From: Anaeromyces robustus
Lineage: Eukaryota > Neocallimastigomycota > Neocallimastigomycetes > Neocallimastigales > Neocallimastigaceae
Reading direction: 5' to 3'
Assembly: GCA_002104895.1 (NCBI GenBank)
Contig: MCFG01000035.1
Span: 158,501 to 222,500, forward strand
DNA length: 64,000 nt
The translations under genes and the position numbers were made by a program. The notes under the pieces were generated by a model. That model ran no database searches and was not told the DNA's origin. It saw only the letters and a program-made list of their open reading frames with translations. Every line of letters begins with the position of its first letter. Positions within the stretch are counted from its first letter, which is position 1. Of this stretch, positions 1-11,223 are shown one piece after another.

Positions 1-133
1 TTTATTAAATATAAAGTTCTATTTAGTTTTATTTGTAAATATACTTTATACCTAACATAAACATCTATTGAATAATAATATTAATATTAATATATTATAT
101 ATTGTTAATATTGCATATATTATTTTACATTTA

Positions 134-171
<38 letters not shown>

Positions 172-836
172 TATATATATATTCAAAAATTTAATGATAA
201 TTAGAAATCTTTAAAATATTGAAAAAATATATAGTTCTTTAAAATAAATATTTATATTATATATATATATAATAATGATAAATGATAATGATAATAATAA
301 TAATTTTTATTATATATATATATATATATACTTAACATAGAGAATAAATAAATATATAAATAATAATAGATTAAATATAGAAATAATATATAATAATTAT
401 TTATTAAATAAATATATAAATAATAATAGATTAAATATAGAAATAATATATAATAATTATTTATTAAATAAATATATAAATAATAATAGATTAAATATAG
501 AAATAATATATAATAATTATTTATTAAATAAATATATAAATAATAATAGATTAAATATAGAAATAATATATAATAATTATTTATTAAATAAAAATAAAAT
601 AAAAAATATATTATAATATAACAAAACAACTTTTTTTATTTTTTCTTTATAGTATTTATTTATATTATCATTACTTTAAATATTAAAAAAATAATAATAA
701 AAATTTATATTATAACTCTAGAAAATTTTTTATTATATATACTAATTATAATTTTCATTATTTTAAAATAAAAAACTTTATTTAATTTATTTATTTATTT
801 ATTTATTTATTTTTTATTGACAATAGATTTATTATA

Positions 837-870
<34 letters not shown>

Positions 871-1370
871 CTTTAATTTCTCTTTCTTTCATATTTCTTA
901 ATAATTTATTTTATTCTATTTTTATTCTTTATTCTTTATTCTTTATTATTATTATTATATTTTATTTTAATTTTAATTGTTTTATTTAGATTTGTTTTTT
1001 TTTATATTGTAAAAAAAAAAAAAAAAAAAAAAATCTTTAATTTATGCTTTGCTTAAATTAAATTAATAATAAGATATATAAATTATTATTATTATTATTA
1101 TTATTATTATAATTATTATTTTTTATAATTTTTATAATAATTATTATATTTTATAATATTTTGTTTATATGTTTATATATAATATATATAATATATATAT
1201 TAAAAAGAAAAAAAGATAGATGATTAAATAGTGTATGCTGTGTATATTTAAATATATATATATTTATTTATAATAGTATATTTAAATATATATATAATTT
1301 TATATATACATATATATATATATACAAAATTAAAAAAAATATTTATTTATTTATTGATTGATTGATTGAT
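1..1370. other. AT-rich intergenic DNA with simple repeats
   Basis: No gene is supported here. The stretch holds poly-A and poly-T runs, a 60-bp minisatellite (listed separately), short (TTTA)n and (ATT)n tracts and (AT)n. The long minus-strand open frame over the minisatellite is a by-product of a 60-bp period being divisible by three. Confidence 0.8.
344..591. repeat. 60-bp minisatellite, about four copies
   Basis: An AT-only unit (with single G residues) repeats with a period of exactly 60 bp for about four copies, with no difference between copies that I can see. Near-identity suggests recent expansion. The minus strand stays open for 20-residue I/L/Y repeats, but the composition is not protein-like. 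Confidence 0.9.
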
Positions 1371-4300
1371 TTATATAGGAAGATGAGAAGTAAAATAATG
1401 TGAAGTATAATTTTGTGTTGAATAGGTATAAAGGTTTAAACGATTTAAGGTAGTAGAAGGAGAATTAGTAGTAGTATTAGAAGGAGAAGATGTATTTAAA
1501 GAGGTACAATGATGTAAATGAAGATGATTTAAATTTGAATTAGATGAATTGGTTGTTGAATTAATTGTTGATGATGTTGTTCGTGTTGATGTAATGGATG
1601 ATGGTGTTAAAGTTGGTGTTGTTGATTTTTTAAAAAATCTTAAATTATGATAAGAATTAGTATTTGAATTTGAATATAAACTTGAATTAAGAAAAGAAGA
1701 ATAGGTAGAAGAATAGGTAGAAGTAGTAGTATAAGGACATGTTTCTAAAATAATTTCTTTACTTTTACCTTTTTCTTTTTCTAATTCCAAATCCATAATT
1801 TTTCCTTTCATCTCCCTTTTATTACTAATGTTTTTGGTATTTGTATTCATATTAAAATTAGTATTAATACTATTATGATGATGACTACTTTTATTATCAT
1901 TATAATTACCATTATCATTATCATTATCATTATCACTATTTTTATTTTTATTCTTTTTTATTAAATCTATTTGATCTTTTAAATAATTTATGATAGATGT
2001 TCTAGAATTTTTTGTAGCATAAGTTATAGCATCATATTGACGATCATCTTTAACTTCTAAATTAGCATGATGTTCTACTAAATATTGAACAATAGATAAT
2101 TTACCATGACTTGAAGCAATCATTAATGGTGTTGAACCATTATTATCTCGAACATCAATATTGGCTCCATGTTCCACTAAACATTGTACCGTTTCTAAAT
2201 TACCATTTTCTACTGCATAATGTAATCCAGCATGACCATAGATATCTTTTTCATTTACTTGAGCTCCATATTCCACTAAACATCGTACTATATCAAAATT
2301 TCGACTGCGTGATGCAAATATTAATGGTGAAAAACCATAAATATTTTTTTCATTAACATTACTTTTAAAATTAATACTACTATTATCAACATTAGATTTC
2401 GTATTAATATTATTCTTATTGTCTTCATTTTCTTTCTTTCTATTATTTCCTTTTTCTGTTTTTGTTTCTGTTTTTGTTTCTGTTTCTATTTCTATTTCTG
2501 TTTCCGTTTCTATTTTTTTATTTGTTTTCATTAACATTTCGGCTTCTTCTTCTTTTTCATTATCCAATATTATTTTTAAAAGATTTAAATTATCATGTAC
2601 TGTCACAGAAGCATAATGAAGTACTGTATTTCCTTCTTTATCTTTTAAATGAGTAGAAGCTCCATGATTTAAAAAATATAATACCATAGCAACATCTTCA
2701 TTTCTAGCAGCATACATTAATGGAGTTATACCATTTTTATCTTGATCATTAATTTCAGCTTCCGCTTCAACTAAATATTTTACAATATCTAATTTTTGAA
2801 ATTTAGTTGATACAATTAAAGGTGAATCTCCATGACTATTTTTTTCATTTTTATCTGCTCCGTGTTCTATCAAACATTGAACCATTCCAAGATTTCCCTT
2901 ACGTGCCGCATAAACTAAATAAGTATGACCAAACTTTATTTTTTTCTTTATATTAGCTCCATGATCAATAAGATAACTAACAATATTCATTTGGTCATTT
3001 TCTAATGCAATTAATAATGCTGTATTACCATCATTATCTTTTTCATTAACATTTGCTCCTGCTTCTACAATAGCTTTCACCATAAATTCATTACCTTTTT
3101 TAGATGCATACATAAGTGTAGTACGACCATAAAAATCCTTTTCATTAAGATTAACACCACGTTCAATAAGAGATGTTAATAAATGAGTATTTTCATTAAT
3201 AAGAGCATAAGTTAACAAAGTAATACCATTAAAACATTTAAAGGTTTCATCAATCTCTGCCCCCTTTTCTACTAAATATTCCATTATATCATTATAACCT
3301 TCATTATTAGCCATATTTAATGCAGTTTCATCAAAACGATTTTTATAATTAACATTTGCACCTTCATTTACTAAAAATTTAACAATATTAAAATGACCGT
3401 TTTTGGTGGCATACATCAATGCTGTATAGCCATCATTATTTTTAGCATTAACTGTGGCACCATTTTTAACCAATAAAGTAACAATATCTAATGAACCTTG
3501 TTGTGAAGAATGCATTAATGCTGTAGTACTATAACCATCTTGATCATTCACATTAACCTGATGTTCAATTAAACTTTCAATTATTTCTAAATATCCTCCC
3601 TTCGCAGCATATATTAATACTGTATAACCATATTTATCTTTTTCATTGACATTGGCACCATGTTCTATAAGACATTTTGCAATAGATAAATTCTTATTTT
3701 TAATAGAATACATTAATGGGGTATAACAATTATTATCGGGTTCATTAACATTTGCTCCATGTTCTACTAAATAGGTTACTGTATCTATATTTTTATATTT
3801 TATAGCTTGCATTAATGCTGTGTTACCATATCGATCCTTTTTATTAATATTATCATCATTACGTAAGAGACATTGTATAAGTTTTAAATTTTCGTTTTGA
3901 AGAGCATAAGTAAATGGAGAATGACCATCTTTGCCTTTTTCATATATATCTGCACCATGTTCTATTAAATAATTAACCATTGAATAATGTTTACTTTGAA
4001 TAGCATACATTAAAGAGGTATTTCCATAAACATCTTTATTATTTATATTAATACCTCGATCAAGAAGCATCTTTAAAATAGATATATCACCAATATTTGC
4101 AGAATATGTTATTACATTATATCCCGATTTATCTTTCTCATTAATATTTGCACCTTTTTCAATTAAATATTTAATAATATTTAAATTTCTATATTCTAGA
4201 GCATAAGTCAAAGCAGAATAGCCACGTTTATCCTTTGCACTTATATCAACGCTATCATTATTATTGTTATTATTTTTAGTGTTGATATCAGTATTGTTGT

Positions 4301-5912
4301 CATTGGTGACTCTTTTACTTTCACTTTCAATTACATCTTTATTTTCATTTATATTTTTACCTTTTTCTACAATAAATTTTACAAGATCTAATTGATTATA
4401 AAGGGAAGCAAACATAAGACAAGTAAATCCATCATCATCCTTTTCATGAACATTACCACCGTGATAAATCAAATATTCTATAATTTTTAAATAAATCGTT
4501 TCAGATTTATTACGATTAGTAAGAGCATGATAAAGTACAGTATGACCATTTTTATCCTTTTCATTAATCATGGCACCTTTTTCAATCAAGTATTTAAGCG
4601 CATCAAAATTTTTTGATTCTGAAGCATAAATTAATGGGGTATATTCATTATTATCTTTAGCATTGATGTCAGCACCATGTTCAATTAAAGTAATTAAATA
4701 ATCCATTGATTTTTGTTGCTGTATAGCATACATTAATGCTGATATTCCATTTGAATTTTTAATATTAATGTCTGCATTATGATCAATTAAATATTGAAAT
4801 ATCTTTAACTTTTCTTGATCAAATATATCAATGGTACTTTTACTTTGTGGATTATTATTACTTATTCTATAGGATAAATAATTTTTATTACAATTACTAT
4901 TATTAAAACAATAAATATTATTATGATTAAAATTAAAGTTGTTACAAGAAGTACATTCACGTTGAATATTTCTTTTATAATTGTCATAATCTATTTTATT
5001 ATTCTTGATATTTGTTATTAATGCTGTATTTCCTTGACTATCAATTGTATTTATATTTGCTTTATGCTCCACAATACATTGTACCATATCCAATTGATTT
5101 TCTAAAATTGCCATAATTAGAATGGGCATAGCATTTTCATTTAATAAATTGGCATTTACACCATTATTAAGAAGTATTTTAATAGGAAGATATTTATTAT
5201 GACTAATAAATTGACAAATAAAAGTTTCTTTTTTAATAATATGGAAAAGGGTATCTTTAGGATTAAAAGTTAAAAGTACTTCTATAAGGTCAAAATGAGA
5301 TGTATTAAGATTTGAAATTTCCATTGTAGAATCAATAACAATTTTATTAATTTCATATTGTATAAGTTGATTGATTTGTTGTGTTGACAAAGGTTTTCTA
5401 TATTTTCCAAAACTAAGTAAATTAATTATAAATAAATTATCAAAAATGAGAGTTTTGAAAATAGTTTTTATTTTGGAAATACTTTCCTGATTATTTTCCT
5501 CTATTAAATAGTTTAATAAATTTTTATTAAATCTATTTTTATGATTGATATCTATGCCATGGTATAAAAGAAAACGTAACGCTTTTTTATTTAATAATTT
5601 TTTGGTATATAAATTTAAAAGTAGATTATCACCTTTATGATTTAAAAAATTGATATTTGCTTTTTTCTTTATTATTAAATCATTGGCCGCTGAAAAATTT
5701 TGTTTTTCTATTGCCACATATAAAGGAATTTTTCCATTAATAAATTCATAATTGACATTATCATATTGCTTAATTATAGATTGAATAATATCTTTTGAAA
5801 CATTATTATCTAAAGCAAAAGTTAAAGCATCAAATGAATTGGTTTTTTTCAAGGGTATAGTATTAAATTTTCTATTATATGAATTTTGATTAGGATCATC
5901 TATTTTTAACAT
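1371..5912 (-). CDS. Giant ankyrin-repeat protein (1513 aa), intronless
   Basis: A single uninterrupted reading frame of 1513 codons. From about residue 28 to 1315 it is built of 33-residue ankyrin repeats, more than 30 by eye, with the usual consensus (G-x-T-A/P-L-x-x-A, followed by V/I-x-x-L-V/I-E-x-G-A-x-V/I-N). Low-complexity spacers interrupt the array: a Cys/Asn-rich one near residue 325, an Asn-rich one near 540 and a Glu/Thr/Lys-rich one near 1145. The last ~195 residues are Asn/Asp then Ser/Thr-rich and look disordered. I see no signal peptide, membrane segment or catalytic domain. Ankyrin arrays mediate protein-protein contacts, and the partner is unknown. It is divergently oriented to a second ankyrin gene 776 bp away. 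Unlike the central genes of this window it has no introns, which fits a lineage-specific expanded family. The start is the first Met of the frame, preceded by AT-only DNA. Confidence 0.85.
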   Translation of the reverse strand: MLKIDDPNQNSYNRKFNTIPLKKTNSFDALTFALDNNVSKDIIQSIIKQYDNVNYEFINGKIPLYVAIEKQNFSAANDLIIKKKANINFLNHKGDNLLLNLYTKKLLNKKALRFLLYHGIDINHKNRFNKNLLNYLIEENNQESISKIKTIFKTLIFDNLFIINLLSFGKYRKPLSTQQINQLIQYEINKIVIDSTMEISNLNTSHFDLIEVLLTFNPKDTLFHIIKKETFICQFISHNKYLPIKILLNNGVNANLLNENAMPILIMAILENQLDMVQCIVEHKANINTIDSQGNTALITNIKNNKIDYDNYKRNIQRECTSCNNFNFNHNNIYCFNNSNCNKNYLSYRISNNNPQSKSTIDIFDQEKLKIFQYLIDHNADINIKNSNGISALMYAIQQQKSMDYLITLIEHGADINAKDNNEYTPLIYASESKNFDALKYLIEKGAMINEKDKNGHTVLYHALTNRNKSETIYLKIIEYLIYHGGNVHEKDDDGFTCLMFASLYNQLDLVKFIVEKGKNINENKDVIESESKRVTNDNNTDINTKNNNNNNDSVDISAKDKRGYSALTYALEYRNLNIIKYLIEKGANINEKDKSGYNVITYSANIGDISILKMLLDRGININNKDVYGNTSLMYAIQSKHYSMVNYLIEHGADIYEKGKDGHSPFTYALQNENLKLIQCLLRNDDNINKKDRYGNTALMQAIKYKNIDTVTYLVEHGANVNEPDNNCYTPLMYSIKNKNLSIAKCLIEHGANVNEKDKYGYTVLIYAAKGGYLEIIESLIEHQVNVNDQDGYSTTALMHSSQQGSLDIVTLLVKNGATVNAKNNDGYTALMYATKNGHFNIVKFLVNEGANVNYKNRFDETALNMANNEGYNDIMEYLVEKGAEIDETFKCFNGITLLTYALINENTHLLTSLIERGVNLNEKDFYGRTTLMYASKKGNEFMVKAIVEAGANVNEKDNDGNTALLIALENDQMNIVSYLIDHGANIKKKIKFGHTYLVYAARKGNLGMVQCLIEHGADKNEKNSHGDSPLIVSTKFQKLDIVKYLVEAEAEINDQDKNGITPLMYAARNEDVAMVLYFLNHGASTHLKDKEGNTVLHYASVTVHDNLNLLKIILDNEKEEEAEMLMKTNKKIETETEIEIETETKTETKTEKGNNRKKENEDNKNNINTKSNVDNSSINFKSNVNEKNIYGFSPLIFASRSRNFDIVRCLVEYGAQVNEKDIYGHAGLHYAVENGNLETVQCLVEHGANIDVRDNNGSTPLMIASSHGKLSIVQYLVEHHANLEVKDDRQYDAITYATKNSRTSIINYLKDQIDLIKKNKNKNSDNDNDNDNGNYNDNKSSHHHNSINTNFNMNTNTKNISNKREMKGKIMDLELEKEKGKSKEIILETCPYTTTSTYSSTYSSFLNSSLYSNSNTNSYHNLRFFKKSTTPTLTPSSITSTRTTSSTINSTTNSSNSNLNHLHLHHCTSLNTSSPSNTTTNSPSTTLNRLNLYTYSTQNYTSHYFTSHLPI

Positions 5913-5997
5913 TATTATATTAAAATATATATATTTAATTATTAATTAAAAAAGAAAAAAAAATAAATATTTTTTTTCTTTTTTCTTTTTTCTTTTT

Positions 5998-6029
<32 letters not shown>

Positions 6030-6688
6030 GTTAATATTTATGTTAATAATATTATCATTTAATCATAAAATTTGTTTCTTCAAAGATTATTATTTTTTTT
6101 TTTTGACATTATTTATTTTAAAATAAAATATAAATAATAACTTATTTATTTATTAATATTTAAGTTTTCTAATAGAAAATTAATATAATAAAAATTATAT
6201 ATTTATATATAAATATATAAATATCATAAATAATTAGTAATACTACATTATATTAAAATATATTTTTTTCTATATACAAAATATGCATAATTAAATATCG
6301 ATATTATTAAATAATATATAATATATTAATAATTTAATTATTTAATTATTCATAATATATTAAATATATAATTATTTAAATTATGTATTATTTTTTATAT
6401 ATTAATTATTATAAAGTTTTTTAACTTTTTTTTTAATATAATTTTATTTTTTATTCCTTGATGTTTTTTGGAAATTTTATTTCTTTAAAAATTGTTTTTT
6501 TTTAAAAAAAAAAAAAAAATGAAAAAATAAAGATAAAAAAAAAAAAAAAAAAAATAAAAGGAATAAAAAAAAAGGAAAAAAAGCATCATAACAATGTCAA
6601 ATAAACTAAAAATAATAATAAATAATGGTGATAATTTATAGTACATAACATAAAAATAAATAAAAACTATATATATTATATAATATAA
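5913..6688. promoter_or_regulatory. Shared upstream region of two divergent ankyrin genes
   Basis: About 776 bp of A/T-rich DNA lies between two divergent start codons, so it must hold both promoters. It contains long poly-T and poly-A runs and (AT)n, and no recognisable element beyond these. The promoter role is inferred from position only. Confidence 0.4.
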
Positions 6689-8371
6689 ATGGAAATGGAA
6701 ACTGAAAATTATAATGAAAAGGTTATTGATATTATTAAAAGTAATGACTTGGATAATTTAAATATATTTATAACAAAGTATTATGAAAAAATTGATTTTA
6801 ATAATAATTTTTATAAAATATGTTTAAACAACAATAATATAGAAGCATTAAAAACTTTATGTGATAGAATTATGTTAAAGAGTGATAAACCAATATTATT
6901 AAAATATGTTGTTAATTGTGTACCAAACTTAATACTTTTTTTAATATTTAATTCAATATGGCATAGAAGATTGGAATGTTTTAAATTTTTTATAAATTAT
7001 TATATTTTTAATGTCGATTTCATTAAATATTTATTATTATTATATAAAAATAAAATAAAATTATCTAATAAAGAATTAAAAAATAAAATAGTTTCAAAAA
7101 TTAATGAGCTTAAAGATCATCATGATAATACTGTTTTATATTATGCTTATATGACTAAAAGTGAAAATATTGTTAAATATTTATTGAGTCTGGATGGTAT
7201 TGATATTAATGGAAAAAATGAAAAAAATAATAATACAATATTAATGTCAGCTGTGGAATTTGATGATAATAATATGATATATTATTTAGTTAATCATGGA
7301 GCTAATGTTAACATTAAAAACTCTTCCGGTTATACCCCTTTACTTAAAGAATGTGAATATAAAAATTATGACACAATAAAATTATTAATTGAAAAAGGAG
7401 GAGCCAATGTTAATATAGGAAATCCACAATTCAAAGAATTTTCAAATGATATATATGAAATACAATATTCTCATTTATATAATTTTCGATCCTACGATTT
7501 TAATAAAAATTATATAAATGAATTTACGAAGGATAAAAATGAATTTTTAATGACACCTTTATTTATGGCATGTTTATTTAAAGATGAATATTTAATTAAT
7601 TATTTAATTAAACATGGAGCAGACGTTAATCAACAAGGGAAAAATGGTAATACTCCATTAATTTTAATATATGATCAAAAAAATTTAATAGAATTATTTT
7701 TGAATCATGATGGAATTGATATTGATAAAGAAAATGATGAAGGATATACTTCATTAAGTAGAATATGTATTGAAGGAGGAGAAGAAAATGAAAAAGATGA
7801 AGAATTAATTAAATTATATATCGATCATGGAGCAAATATTAATAAAATATATAAAAATGGTTATACACTTTTAATGATGGCAAGTGAATCAGGAAATGAT
7901 TTTATCGTAGATAAATTAATTGATTATGGAGCTGATGTAAATGAAAGATCATCAAAAAATGGGAATACTATTTTATTAATGAATTGTGAAAAGGAAAATA
8001 TTAATAAAATAAAATATTTCATTCAACATGGAGCAGATGTTAATAAAGAAAATTTTATAACTAAAGATACTCCATTAATTATTGCATGTAAAAAAAATAA
8101 TATTTCTATAGTAAAATATTTAATTAAACATAGTGCCGATGTGAATAAACCTAATAATAGTAATGGTGATACTCCATTAATTATAGCATGTAAAAATCTT
8201 AATAATGATATTATTAAATATTTAATTAAACATAATGCTGAAATTAATATAGCAAATAATAAAAATGAAACTCCTATAAGAATTGTAAAAGATAATGAAA
8301 ATTTAAAAAAATACTTAATTAAACATGGACAAAAAAAGAATAAAAAAATTTTTATAAAATCTTTAATATAA
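6689..8371 (+). CDS. Ankyrin-repeat protein (560 aa), intronless
   Basis: A single 560-codon frame. Residues 1-140 are hydrophobic, Lys/Asn-rich and only weakly repeat-like. From about residue 145 to 550 there are roughly ten ankyrin repeats with clear motifs such as TPLIIACKKNN, VKYLIKH and GADVN. The two most C-terminal full repeats are near copies of each other (the TPLIIACK phrase recurs about 34 residues apart), which suggests recent internal duplication. There is no signal peptide, transmembrane segment or fused effector domain. It pairs divergently with the larger ankyrin gene, so local duplication and divergence of one family is plausible, although repeat number and spacers differ greatly. 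Cellular role unknown. Confidence 0.85.
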   Translation: MEMETENYNEKVIDIIKSNDLDNLNIFITKYYEKIDFNNNFYKICLNNNNIEALKTLCDRIMLKSDKPILLKYVVNCVPNLILFLIFNSIWHRRLECFKFFINYYIFNVDFIKYLLLLYKNKIKLSNKELKNKIVSKINELKDHHDNTVLYYAYMTKSENIVKYLLSLDGIDINGKNEKNNNTILMSAVEFDDNNMIYYLVNHGANVNIKNSSGYTPLLKECEYKNYDTIKLLIEKGGANVNIGNPQFKEFSNDIYEIQYSHLYNFRSYDFNKNYINEFTKDKNEFLMTPLFMACLFKDEYLINYLIKHGADVNQQGKNGNTPLILIYDQKNLIELFLNHDGIDIDKENDEGYTSLSRICIEGGEENEKDEELIKLYIDHGANINKIYKNGYTLLMMASESGNDFIVDKLIDYGADVNERSSKNGNTILLMNCEKENINKIKYFIQHGADVNKENFITKDTPLIIACKKNNISIVKYLIKHSADVNKPNNSNGDTPLIIACKNLNNDIIKYLIKHNAEINIANNKNETPIRIVKDNENLKKYLIKHGQKKNKKIFIKSLI

Positions 8372-9264
8372 ACACACACACACACATATATATATATATA
8401 AAGAAAAAGAAGAAAAAAGAATAATTATTTATAATAGCAATATCATAATCAGAATAATAAAAAGAAAAAGAAAAAGAAGTTATTCATCATAAAACTGTTC
8501 AATTTTATTATAGTTTTTAATACTAATAAATTATTCTTTTTTTTTTTTTTATAAATTATTATTAATTATTATAATAGAAGATAAATATAAATAAACTATT
8601 TATTATAAATAAAATAGTATAAAAAATATTAAATGGTTAATTAATAATTATTTAGTTTTTACTTTTTATCTTAATTATATTTTATACCTATCTCAGATTA
8701 TATATATATATATATTTTTAAAAAAAAAAAATTAATACAAAATAAAATTAAATTGTGTAACCTATTTCCATATTTCATATGGTCTAAAGTACTAAGAAAC
8801 ATTATAATTAATATATAATATAGTATATTTATTTTAAATTTCCATTTATATATTTTTATTATTAGTTTCCTTTTTTTTTTTTATTTAATCCATCTTTTTT
8901 ATAATTGACAAATGACAAGTATGTAATATATGTTTATATAAAAAAATATATTTTATATATAATAAATTAAATTAATGTAAAAAAAAAAAAAAGGAATATT
9001 TAAAAATAATAAAAGTTAATTTATAATTTCATTTTTTTTTAAATATAATTATTATATTATCGAATTAGTTTAAATTGTCAAAATATTTTAAATTGTAAAA
9101 AATATTGTTTTTCTTAAAAAAATTTAAAAAAAAATTAATAATAACAATAGTAAGTAAATAAAAAGTTGTTTTTTTCTTTGTTTGTTTTGTTTTGCTTAGT
9201 TATTTTTTTAAAGAATAATTTAATTTACTTAATACTTTAAAAAAAAAAAAAAATTATATATAAC
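8372..9264. other. Intergenic AT-rich DNA
   Basis: A short (CA)n then (TA)n microsatellite follows the ankyrin stop codon. The rest is A/T homopolymer-rich sequence with no supported gene. Confidence 0.7.
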
Positions 9265-9798
9265 ATGAAAAAACTATGTAGTATTATTGTTTGTGGACCA
9301 GCAGTAGGAAAAACTTATTTATCAAAAAAGGATTCAAGATTTATAGATTTGGATAGTATAAAAGCAAAATATAAATATGGTATAAGTGATGAAGTAAGTG
9401 ATGAGGATTTTGAAAAAAATAAAAGTAATAGAGGTGAAATTGTTAATCATGATTCATTTGATTATGTTCTTAATATATTAAAAAGGGAAATTCAGTTGAA
9501 AGAAGAAGAAACAGGGAAAATAATATTATTATCTTATAATAAAGATTTATTAAATTATATAAATAATAATAATATAGAATATTGTCTTGTTTATCCAAAA
9601 TTAGAATCAAGAATAGAATATATTCAAAGAATGAAACAAAGAAATAATAATGAAAAATTTATAGAAGCAATGACCAATGAAAATAGTTGGAAACGTTTTT
9701 ATATTGAAAATAGTAATGATACTAAACCTAAATATAAAATAGAATTAAAAGAAGGTCAATATTTATCTGATATTATAAATCAACTATTTATTGAATAA
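9265..9798 (+). CDS. Small P-loop NTPase/kinase-like protein, phage or bacterial type (177 aa)
   Basis: An intronless 177-codon frame. Residues 9-15 (GPAVGKT) form a Walker-A-like P-loop close to the N-terminus, preceded by a hydrophobic beta strand; the first Gly of the classical GxxxxGK[ST] pattern is Cys here. An acidic IDLDS motif follows at about residues 27-31, then a strand (LVYP) and a basic stretch (EYIQRMKQR). From memory of the family, this order resembles small uncharacterised ATP-binding proteins of Firmicutes and their phages, in which a P-loop, a DxDSS-like motif, a VSSH-like strand and a YxxRxxxRGN segment appear in the same order. A nucleotide or polynucleotide kinase activity is inferred, not shown. 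Compact size, lack of introns and this resemblance suggest horizontal acquisition, which is common in gut fungi. Neighbours give no functional clue. Confidence 0.65.
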   Translation: MKKLCSIIVCGPAVGKTYLSKKDSRFIDLDSIKAKYKYGISDEVSDEDFEKNKSNRGEIVNHDSFDYVLNILKREIQLKEEETGKIILLSYNKDLLNYINNNNIEYCLVYPKLESRIEYIQRMKQRNNNEKFIEAMTNENSWKRFYIENSNDTKPKYKIELKEGQYLSDIINQLFIE

Positions 9799-11223
9799 CC
9801 AAAAAAAAAATTGTAATATATATTAGACATTCATCTATATATAATATTTTATATATATATATATATATTAAACTTATTATATATATTATTTATATATTTT
9901 TTTTATTAATACTATTATTTATTCAAAAACAAAAATAAAATAAGCAAAAACACTTTATTAAAACAGTGTGTTATACTTTTTTTTTTTTTTTTTTTTTTTT
10001 CTTATAATAATTTTATTTTTATTATCATTTTATTTTTATTTTTATTTTTTTTGTTTTGTTTTTTGTTTGCATTTTTTATTTTTACTTTTATTTAAAAACA
10101 AAAGTAAAAATAAAAAATATATATACCAACATAATATATATAATATATAATAATTTATATTTAATACTATTATTATTATTACAAATATTATATTCATTTA
10201 AAAACTCTTAATATGTAATTTATTATTTATATTTTTGTTTTTATATATTATAAAAATTTTAAAAAAAAATTATAAATAATAATAAATTACATATTAATAT
10301 TAAAAAAAATAATAAAAAATAAAAAATAAAAAGATAAAACATCTTTTTTTAAAGTTAAAAAAGTTATATTTCTCTTTTTATTTTTATTATTATAATTATT
10401 ATAATTATTATATTAATATTGATTTTCTTCTTTTTTTTTTTCTAAAAAAAAAAATTATTTTGATTTTGCTATATTCACTAAGCAATAATAAAATAAAAAA
10501 ATAAGAAAAAATAATAATAATAAAAATTATAATAATAATATAAATATAAAAATACTATTTCTCTTTTTATTTTTATTATTATAATTATTATAATTATTAT
10601 ATTAATATTGATTTTCTTCTTTTTTTTTTTCTAAAAAAAAAAATTATTTTGATTTTGCTATATTCACTAAGCAATAATAAAATAAAAAAATAAGAAAAAA
10701 TAATAATAATAAAAATTATAATAATAATATAAATATAAAAATACTAATTCTTGTTTCTTACTTTTTTATTTAATAACTTTTTATTTATTTCTTATTTACT
10801 TTTTATTATTTTCGTTTTTTTGTTTTTTTGTTTTTTGTTTTTTTTTTTGTTTTTTTTTGTTTTTTGTTATTTTGTTGTTTGTTATTTTGTTTATTTGTTG
10901 TTTACTTTGAAATTTATAAGATTAAATTTTTTTTATACATTTACATTTATATATTTTTACATATAATTATATTATAAAATGTATATTTACTCTATTTTAA
11001 AATAATAAAAAAAATTTTTTTCTTTTTTTATTTGAAAAAAATATTTTTTATTTTTTATATAAATAAATTATTTATTGTTTATCTATAATTTATATATTAA
11101 AAATAAACAATAACATTTATTTATTTATCTATTTATTTATTTATTTTTTTTTTATTTTACTCTATTTTTTTTTTTTTAAATCTATTTTTAATAGATTTTT
11201 ATGATTAATTGGTGTCATTTGTT
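9799..11223. other. Intergenic AT-rich DNA with a duplicated 189-bp block
   Basis: No supported gene. The Phe/Leu-rich open frames here come from poly-T and T-rich microsatellite. A perfect tandem duplication is listed separately. Confidence 0.7.
10367..10744. repeat. Perfect 189-bp tandem duplication
   Basis: Two adjacent copies (about 10367-10555 and 10556-10744) read identically, including homopolymers of 11 T and 11 A and the phrase GCTATATTCACTAAGCAATA. Identical homopolymer lengths imply a very recent duplication, or an assembly artefact. Confidence 0.9.

Noticed and set aside
344-591. CRISPR-like array
   Set aside because: Units are contiguous with no variable spacers, in a eukaryotic genome.
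252-629. 125-aa minus-strand frame with 20-residue repeats
   Set aside because: Translation of the 60-bp minisatellite; composition is only I, L, Y, F and N with no sign of coding selection.
2111-2656. Plus-strand frames within the large ankyrin gene
   Set aside because: Antisense shadows of a well-supported ankyrin coding region.
8023-8385. Minus-strand 120-aa frame at the end of the smaller ankyrin gene
   Set aside because: Antisense of ankyrin repeats, which keeps open frames because of biased codons.
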